NCBI GenBank assembly: GCA_022559845.1
Contig: CM040126.1
Span: 138,144,064 to 138,208,063 of the forward strand
Source: Amorphophallus konjac
Lineage: Eukaryota > Streptophyta > Magnoliopsida > Alismatales > Araceae
Direction of reading: 5' to 3'
Length of the DNA stretch: 64,000 nucleotides
Shown: in pieces, positions 56,590-64,000 of the stretch
Position numbering within the stretch: the stretch's first letter is position 1
Layout: every line of letters starts with the position of its first letter
The notes under the pieces: model-generated
What the model was told of the DNA's origin: nothing
What the model saw: the letters and a program-made list of their open reading frames with translations, nothing else
Database searches by the model: none
Made by a program: the position numbers and the translations under genes

Positions 56590-57856
56590 GAACTTAATGA
56601 GGTACTTATGGAATTCATTCAAGTGCACGATCAAATACACAATGACATTGCGGAGGCTATCTTCGAACAGATTGAAGCAGAAAATGCACCTGTTGTTCCT
56701 AGGCGACGGATGCACACGTCCTCATACAATGGTCATGCAATGATTAATGATATCCTAAATGGACATGAAAGAAGGTGCTACAATATGTTTAGGTTACACC
56801 CCCACTATGTTTTTTAAACTGAAAGACATGCTAGTGAGTAGGGGTTTGTTGAGTGACTCACGTCATGTTACTGCTAATGAACAACTTGCAATGTTTTTGT
56901 ATACTGTTGGCCACGGTGTTTCAACCGGTGCATTATGTGAGACATTTCAACACTCCTCCCAAACAATCAGCTACTATGTGAATCGTCTCGCACTTGCATT
57001 GGCATCATTGAAGGACGATTTCATCCAACTCCCAACACAAACAAATGAATGCCACCCCTACATATGTGACAAGGACATGTTCTACCCATTTTTTAAGGTG
57101 AGTTGTATGTGATGATGGCTTTTTCTAATAATGCACCTTTAATAGACATTTAGCAATATGTTTCAACTGTAGGATTCATTGGGTGCGATCGATGGGACCC
57201 ATATTCCTGTAAACGTGCCGGTTTGTGACCAAGGTCGCTTCCGCAACCGCAAACAATGTATTACACAAAATATAATGGTTGTGGTATCCTTTGACATGCT
57301 ATTTCAGTATGTTTGCATTGGGATGGAAGGTTCAGCTGTCGACATGAAGGTCCTAAGATGGAGCATAGACGAAGGAGGCTTCACTGTACCTCAGAGTAAA
57401 TATTATCTAGTGGATGCTGGGTATGCGAACACCAGATCATTTTTGGCTCTCTATCGAGGCCATCGATACCACATGTCTGAATTTCGTGGTAGACGTGGGG
57501 TGCCATTTACAAACAAGAAGGAGGAGTTTAATCATCGCCATGCTCAACTCCAGAATGTCGTGGAACGTACCTTTGGTGTGTTAAAGATGCGATTTCAAAC
57601 GTTGCACGAGGAAAATTGTTATCCTTGGTTCATACAACATAAATTTGTACTTGCATGCTGCGTAATCCAAAATTTTATACATCGGGAGTAAGGGTATGAC
57701 TGGTACTTCAATAGGGTGGCAGATGTTGATGTGACAATTGAAGAAGCTGGTGATGTTGAGGTCCCACTTGACATACCTCTTAGCCAACACGATGTTGCAG
57801 CTGGGGAGCATCTTAGAACCCACAATGCTGATGCAATTTGGGCCGGCAATAGATAG
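56590..57856 (+). pseudogene. PIF/Harbinger DDE transposase, broken
   Basis: Exon 1, from a likely acceptor (TTGTAG, about 56590) to 57097, gives an N-terminal region with HERRCYNMFRLHPHY, then after a one-base slip in a T-run (about 56808-56813) FKLKDMLVSRGLL, EQLAMFLYTVGHG, and QHSSQTISYYVNRL. A 75-bp GT-AG intron (57098-57172) follows. Exon 2 has the catalytic triad: Asp in LGAIDGTHIPV, Asp in YYLVDAGYAN, Glu in NVVERTFGVLKMRF. A TAA at 57689 is followed in the same frame by 54 more codons (GYDWYFNRVADVDV... to ADAIWAGNR) ending at 57856, which resembles the normal C-terminus. One frameshift and one stop therefore disable it. Family length is usually 350-450 aa, which fits the sum of the parts. 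Confidence 0.88.
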
Positions 57857-59119
57857 GAGTACTTGTTTTTGTGTTGCATGCATGAATGTATTTGCAAACT
57901 TATTCTTGGGCTTTGTTATTATATGTTTCCCAAACTAACCTTCATTTTCATAATTATGCTTTATGGAAAGGGGATGGTTACAAGGGGGGAATCGTTCACT
58001 TGAACCAACACAAACCTTCATTTTCATAATTATGCTTTATTTGCAAACTTTCTTACAATTATGCTTTGTTATTGTATGTTATTCAGTCTGCTCGTCTTAA
58101 ACCAACACATGTTCATCTGAACATATTACAGGTACTTGAATATGGTTACAATTAGGCTTGTTACCTGTCATATTGTGTATATCTGCTTCTCATTGCCTAG
58201 TTTATATATTGACCCTGCAAAGCGGTTTTATGTAATATCTGGCTATGTAAATGTAGGCCGTTCATACCTTGTTCACGTCAGTTGTTTCAGCCATATTGGT
58301 AGGGGGATGGGCAATGATGCAATCCCTGATGTCTGATAATCACCACACTGGAGTGAATGCATGTGCCATTGCAACATGGTGAATACCATTATACATCTGT
58401 GGAGGTTCCTAGGAGCATATATGTTGTATGGGTATGAACTATGAGGGCTGGCACATGCCTCACTCTTGTCAATGGCATGATTGTATCAACCCGGTCTGAG
58501 CCCAATATTGCACAACATGCAATCCTTCATTGCCATTATTTACATGACTTTTTCAATCTCTCTCCCGTAACATGCCTCGCTGTTGAATATAATGTGATCT
58601 CTAGTGTACATATACAATGTGTTGCCTCTGGTTTCTTATGTGTACATACCTTACAAAATGGATATATCTGGCTTGGGTCATTGGACTTTGTATATCAATC
58701 TGAGTTGCTGCAGTGATATGATTCTGTCGTGCATGGGAAACAAATGTGAATAGCCATTGCACGATTCTAAGGTTGTCGACCCCAGTGCTCAGCCTCATGA
58801 CACATCCATTTTCTGTATTATATTTGGTGTGCATGTGGACCATGGATGAGCATTCCAAGCTGTCGATTGTGCTATATATGGATCGTGCAATATACATGGT
58901 GCAGTCAGATTCAGTGAATGGTGTAGGTAGCTACAAGTCATTGTTACGGAAGAAAGGGTAACTTGGGTATAGCAAATATTATTCCAATCTCCAATCCCTG
59001 CAGCTTTGAAGTTGCCAAGAATAACTCATCCTACTTGGCTTTTACCTAGCAATAGTAAGTGGCAGTTCTCAATGTACGGTAAGGTAATTCCGGCCCCGGC
59101 CCGGGATATCTCACCCTAC
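57857..59119 (+). repeat. Harbinger 3' region with segment duplicated at 59255-59450
   Basis: 58260-58455 and 59255-59450 share long stretches (TTGTTTCAGCC..., GTAGGGGGATGGGCAATGATG, ACTATGAGGGCTGGCA), offset by about 990 bp. Another copy of a TIR-proximal motif (CTACTTGGCTTTTACC) is at about 59032. No coding frame is supported. Confidence 0.6.
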
Positions 59120-60508
59120 TTGGCTTTAACCGATTGTCAAGGTGGCCCATGGTACCCTACCTCCACTTACCTCTGATCGGTATGTTAATCCATGTATTTT
59201 ATTAACAGCTTTGCTCTGCAACATATATAATATTTGGATGTGTATTTGCAGGCCCTTCATACTTTCTACACGACAGTTGCTTCAGCCACAGAGGTAGGGG
59301 GATGGGCAATGATGCCAAACCTGTTGTCTGATAATTACCGCAGGATAGTGAATGCATATGTGCCATTGCAACATGGTGAATATCATTATACAACTGTGGA
59401 GGTTCCTAGGAGCATATATGTTGTATGGGTATGAACTATGAGGGCTGGCATATGAACTCATTCCTGTCAATGGTTTGATCATTCAGGCTAATCTGAGCCC
59501 AATAACTCATAAAAACTAGAGCTCCCTTGTCATTAATTACATACCTACAGTTTATATGTCACTCTTCATTAATACGTCAGAAGGTTTTTTTTAGTGTGAC
59601 AGAATTCTTTTCCCTGGTTGTTTGAAGGATAATAAGTTCCAGGCTTTTTGATGCTATCTGCTCAATGGTCAGATGAATGATGACAGTTGCATTATTTTTT
59701 GATGAGAGGAACTCTTGCATGCAGCCACATGTCAGTGAACAGGCTAGCTAAAGACACATTTTACTCTACTTCGAGCCAAAGTACAGATAGGTTGTGCAGA
59801 CAGGTTCATATTATGTGTTTTAATTATTCTATTTCTCTTCAAAGCTACAAAAACATGTGAGCAAATATGCGTAGATAGCTTGTGCAACTCGCAGAACCAA
59901 GTAGCACAAACTTTTTATGCATTTTTGCGAATGTAGGTTTAAGTGACAAGTAATATGGTAGAAGGAACAACACTAGTAGTGATGGCTTTACTGCTCGAGA
60001 ATATTTGCAAGCTAAGTAGCTGTTTTAAATGCCATGGACATATATTTGATGTCTGTTGTTGTTTCTTCACTGCAGGAATAGGAGTTAAAATTTTGTGATT
60101 ACATCGCAAATGTAGCTTGTGTCTGAAGGCATATTTGAGGATTATGACATTATAAAGCCTCTCTCCCGCAGTACTTACTACAATACATTGTTGTTGGTTG
60201 TAATGCCATCTCTGTGTACATGTATGAACCCAGTTGGATGACTGATCATTGGCCTATGTATATGTGTTGCTGCTATCCATTTTATATGTACAAACATGGA
60301 CTTATGTATTCGCAAATGTAGCTTGTGTCTGAAGGCATATTTGAGGATTATGACATTAGAAAGTATGAAGGGCCTGCAAATACACATCCAAATATTATAT
60401 ATGTTGCAGAGCAAAGCTGTTAATAAAATACATGGATTAACCTACCGGTCAGAGGTAAGTGGAGGTAGGGTACCGTGGGCCACCTTGACAACCGGTTAAA
60501 GCCAATTA
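59120..60508. repeat. Long inverted repeat with TIR-like ends inside the Harbinger element
   Basis: 59120-59263 and 60363-60508 are inverted copies of about 145 bp (for example GGCCTGCAAATACACATCC against GGATGTGTATTTGCAGGCC) separated by about 1.1 kb. Within the arms, ACCGATTGTCAAGGTGGCCC (ending 59148) and GGGCCACCTTGACAACCGGT (from 60477) are TIR-like sequences facing each other. This suggests rearrangement or nesting of related elements, with 60477-61698 possibly a short non-autonomous copy. Confidence 0.7.
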
Positions 60509-61145
60509 GTGTAGTGAGTTATACCCTTATTTAGATGTAAACATTGGTTTATGCATTTTTGTGAATGCAGGTTTAAGTGACAAGTAATATGGTAGAAGGA
60601 ACAACACTAGTAGTGATGGCTTTACTGCTCGAGAATATTTGCAAGCTAAGTAGCTGTTTGAAATGCCATGGACATATATTTGATGTCTGTTGTTGTTTCT
60701 TCACTGCAGGAACAGGAGTTAATGTTTTGTGATTACATCGCAAATGTAGCTTGTGTCTGAAGGCATATTTGAGGATTATGACATTATAAAGCCTCTCTCC
60801 CGCAGTACTTACTGCAATGCATCGATGTTGATTGTAATGTCATCTCTGTGTACATATATGAACCCAGTTGGATGACTGATCATCGGCCTGTGTATATGTG
60901 TTGCGGCTATCTATTTTATATGTACAAACATGGACTTATGTAGTCACAAATGTAGCTTGTGTCTGCAGGCATTGAGGATTATGACATTATAAAGCCTTTC
61001 TCCCGTAGTACTTACTACAATGCGTCGATGTTGATTGTAATGTCATCTCTGTGTACATATATAAACCCAGTTGGATGACCGATCATCGGCCTGTGTAAAT
61101 GTGTTGCTGCTATCCATTTTATATGTACAAACATGGACTTATGTA
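59919..61145 (+). repeat. Direct repeats in the Harbinger 3' region
   Basis: A segment of about 400 bp at 59919-60315 recurs at 60548-60943, and its second half recurs again at 60948-61145 (AAATGTAGCTTGTGTCTG..., GGATTATGACATTATAAAGC...). Subterminal amplification of this sort is common in DNA transposons. Two further short repeats around GGTTTGAGTCACAGG follow at 61170-61350. Confidence 0.8.
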
Positions 61146-61674
61146 GTTTTTTTTACCAAGAAATGCATGTGTCTAGTTTGAGTCACAGGGCTTTGTATAT
61201 CAATGGGGGTCAGTGGTTTGAGTCACAGGACTGTGTATATGTACAAACATTGACTTATGTAGTTTTTTTACCAAGAAATGCATGTGTCTGGTTTGAGTCA
61301 CAGGGCTTTGTATATCAATGAGGGTCAGTGGTTTGAGTCACAAGACTGTGTATATCAATGGGGGTCACTGGGGTAAATGTGCATTGACCCCAGTGCGCAG
61401 CCTCAATTTTCGTCCAATTTGTGTATTGCATGTGGTGTGCATGTGGGCAATGCATGAGAAAATCGTTGTGTTTGTTCACGTGTGCAACATTCCAAATTGA
61501 AGGGTAACTTGGGTATACAAAATGTAGAGGCCCTGGCTACTCCCAGCCGGTTGTCAAAGTGCCGCAATGCATTATCCTACTTGGCTTTAACCCAGCCTCA
61601 GTTCTTGCCAGTTATCAAAGTAAAGTTTAGGTAAACCCAGGCTATGCTACCCACAGTTATCCTAACCCACTTAA

Positions 61675-61698
61675 TCTAACCGGTTGTCAAAGCGGCCC
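61675..61698 (-). repeat. Right terminal inverted repeat of the Harbinger element
   Basis: Minus strand GGGCCGCTTTGACAACCGGT..., partner of 51658-51681; followed by TAA (61699-61701). Confidence 0.85.
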
Positions 61699-61701
61699 TA
61701 A

Positions 61702-64000
61702 GAGTATATGGAAACTGTAGCAGTGCATTTTTGCACCCTCACGTGCCGTGCAAGCCCTTTCTGGAGAGAAGATGGAGAAGATTAGAGACAACAAAGCTTC
61801 TAAACAAAATGAGTGTTAACCAGTGGACTAAGCCATGAAGATCATAAGATACTCCATAAAAAGCTACCACATTTGGATGGTGCAGCTTTGACAGAATATG
61901 TGCTTCTCTCCAGAAATCTTTTGCCTGTAATGCAAAAAGAATGATTGCAATAGAACAAAGGACTTCCTCAAATCTCAGATGTGCCTTAAAGTTGAGGTGG
62001 ACTAGAGTGCTCGGGCAATTAAGAAGTCACAAAGAGGATGATACTACAAGAGTTGAAAAAAATATGAAATTGATATAGTTTATGACAATGGATTTGAAAA
62101 CATAGTAGTGTCAAAGGATTCGAAGCGCAATCCAAACTGTCAGGTGATGAAAAATTGATTGAGATGATCACATGCAAACCTTGGAGAATATATAAGGGTT
62201 TGGTTCATTTGTAATAATATCCAGTGGGTGTTGAAAGTTATTAGGACAATTAACAAAGTAACTGAGTGGCAGTGCTTAAAAGTCGATTTGTCCATATAAA
62301 CCATTATTAAAAAAAACATGGATACAAGAAATATACACTAACAACTTGCCCTGCACACAAGCACAGAAAGGATTAAAAAGAACAAAAAAAACCAACCAAA
62401 TATTACACTAGCAACCTCTTGTCCAAATTTTAAAAAATGATTCAGCATGTGAATGGGGTAATACCAGTTTGATCCCATGTCTCCACTAATCTAGGTTACA
62501 GAAAACATAAAATACAGAGGCAATCCAGTTCAATATAAAAAATCTCAGCTTGTCATAGTTTGCTAAATACTTGTTAACAGTTTAAGCATGATATTATACC
62601 TGAAATGATTTTTTTTTCACACTATGATTTATTAATAAAATAAAAAATCTATTCTCATGTTCCATCTTGCATGATGTTACATGCAGAATAGGGGGTTCCC
62701 ATGGCCATGGGCTATGAGGTGCAATCACATTGGCAACCTAGTATTAGGATGCCAGCTCATCCATGCACCCTGCAAGATTGAAAAATAAACTGGTAATCAA
62801 AAAATATGTAAATCTGTCTATCAATCTGCACATGCACCAACGGATACATGCATGAAGATGTATGAGCTGTGTAAGGGATTACCCTTGATGGCCAGGTTAG
62901 ATGGCCGCACATTCACATTCTAGTCTATAAGGAGGAACATGTAGTTTTATGGGTATTTTTGCAGTCGAATTACGAAGGCCCCATAAAAAAAGCATAGTGA
63001 CTTGTAAGCAACATCGGCTACAGCAAAAACATGAGGACTTAGCTCTCCTAGGGATGCTCCCTTATATTGTTCCATCATATGAGCATCATAAAGATGCGGC
63101 AACCTTTGAAATGGATTTATTGCAATAAGAATATTTCCTGTATATGTCTGTCATGAAATTTGGAAACAAGCATCACAACATGTTGCATAGAAAGTACTAA
63201 TGCACACTACCTAGATTTTCACAGGATTAAGTCTTCCAAAGCACCAACTACTTTGCTGTTCAAAGTGACTGTAAAATGGAAATATCTAGTTGATCTAACC
63301 AAGCACAGTTTCATAATTGTCCCCACACTTTCCAAGCAAAACTGGTACATAAATAGATCAAGCACATATACCAAATATATATTCATATCATAATAACCAT
63401 GTTGATCTAACTGAGCACAGTTTAATAACTACCGCCACCCCCTCCAAACAAAACTTGTACATAGATAGATCAAAGCCCATACACCAAATATATATGCATA
63501 TCACAATCTAGAACATGTAAATATGCTGAAGTCTTGTTGTAGCGTCTCTTAGCTCCCACACACCAATCCCTATTTTTTCTTCTCTCTGTTTTGTCTCTTT
63601 TTGACTCTATTGTCACTTGCAACAAATGAGACTTCAGAAGCTACTCCTTATCCTCGCTCATAATTAAAACCTTGTTTCCTTTTCACTTATGGCAACAACT
63701 CAATGCATCACTTAAATTTCATGACGCTCACGCAACATTAATGCTGGGAGATTATTTTCTTCCACAAACTACTAGTACAATTACCAACCCTTTTTTGGTG
63801 GATAAGTAAATGAGGAGTTAAGGTGAAGAAGGTACGAAAGAATATATAAGGGATCCATCAGCAAGGGGAAAGAGAACAAAAGGGAATAAACCAAGTTAAT
63901 ACTTTATAAAGGTTGACGCAGGAGACAAGCAATGACTTACTCCCTACAGACATAATTGAAAAAAATATATATTTAGGTAATATTCCACTTCAATCAGAGA
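61702..64000. other. AT-rich DNA, nothing recognised
   Basis: No frame longer than 77 codons and no TE signature was found. A duplicated stretch, TTGATCTAAC...GCACAGTTT...CCAAATATATAT, occurs at about 63288-63385 and 63401-63498. It could be the continuation of the DNA at 49906-51654 that the Harbinger element entered (CACTA interior or host intergenic sequence). Confidence 0.4.

Larger units (their letters stand above)
51658..61698 (+). mobile_element. PIF/Harbinger DNA transposon, 10.0 kb, with TIRs and TAA duplication
   Basis: Left end GGGTCACTTTGACAACCGAT and right end (minus strand) GGGCCGCTTTGACAACCGGT are matching inverted repeats of about 24 bp. Between them lie a Myb/SANT-like ORF1 remnant, a DDE transposase remnant and an additional intact frame at 56053-56457. 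The 3' half (57857-61672) is made of internal duplications. ORF1 and transposase are both broken, so this copy would need outside transposase to move. Confidence 0.85.

Noticed and set aside
57581..57897. Minus-strand frames overlapping the transposase C-terminus
   Set aside because: Shadows of the sense coding sequence, where the DDE motifs lie.
13166..64000. A host protein-coding gene
   Set aside because: All frames with recognisable domains belong to transposable elements. I found no multi-exon gene with a host-type domain outside them; the RNase H1-N-like frame is the only possible capture.

Overview
This window is repeat DNA from a flowering-plant nuclear genome, and I find no convincing host gene in it. 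Almost every recognisable stretch belongs to a plant transposable-element lineage: Ty1/copia of the SIRE/Maximus type, Ty3/gypsy of the Tat type and of a Tekay/Del-like chromovirus type, a CACTA (En/Spm) terminus, and a PIF/Harbinger element. The depth of nesting suggests a large, TE-rich genome. The species cannot be told from the sequence.

Layout. (1) 1-13165, minus strand: a gag-only (TR-GAG-like) copia element in the tandem form LTR-internal-LTR-internal-LTR. LTR1 runs off the left edge, the second internal region and LTR3 are joined by a deletion of about 5.9 kb, and each LTR carries a dense array of an 11-base motif. (2) 13166-15936, minus: part of a chromovirus-type LTR into which array (1) seems to have inserted. 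(3) 15937-16545: an unassigned LTR/leader-like remnant. (4) 16546-26186 continuing at 45962-47201, minus: a degenerate Tat-lineage gypsy element (gag, protease, RT, RNase H, a second 'archaeal-type' RNase H, integrase) whose 5' LTR begins at 47202. (5) 26187-45961, plus: a second tandem array, LTR-internal-LTR-internal-LTR, with 3.5-3.6 kb LTRs and internal regions of only 712 bp. It is flanked by GTAAA duplications and splits element (4). (6) 34750-42394, minus: a further element nested in the first six bases of the third LTR of (5), flanked by GTAAC. It carries one uninterrupted 967-codon frame joining a Gag-like N-terminus, proline-rich and Gly-Cys-Pro repeat regions, and the C-terminal part of a chromovirus integrase. 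(7) 47202-49469: Tat LTR and adjacent G-rich DNA with four tandem hairpin units whose arms change in a compensatory way. (8) 49470 onward: one CACTA terminus with subterminal repeats. (9) 51658-61698, plus: a 10.0-kb PIF/Harbinger element with matching TIRs and TAA duplications. It encodes a Myb/SANT-like ORF1 (broken), a DDE transposase (broken) and, between them, an intact 134-aa frame that looks like an RNase H1 N-terminal (hybrid-binding) domain followed by a C-terminal membrane anchor. (10) 61702-64000: AT-rich DNA with nothing recognised.

How the parts relate. The order of events can be read from the nesting: Tat first, then the tandem chromovirus array, then the fused-ORF element inside it. 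Separately, the copia array went into a chromovirus LTR, and the Harbinger element into DNA beside (possibly inside) the CACTA element. Most coding regions carry frameshifts or stops. The two frames that stay open and deserve attention are the 967-aa fusion and the 134-aa RNase H1-N/membrane protein. All domain assignments are by eye from motifs; no database search was run.
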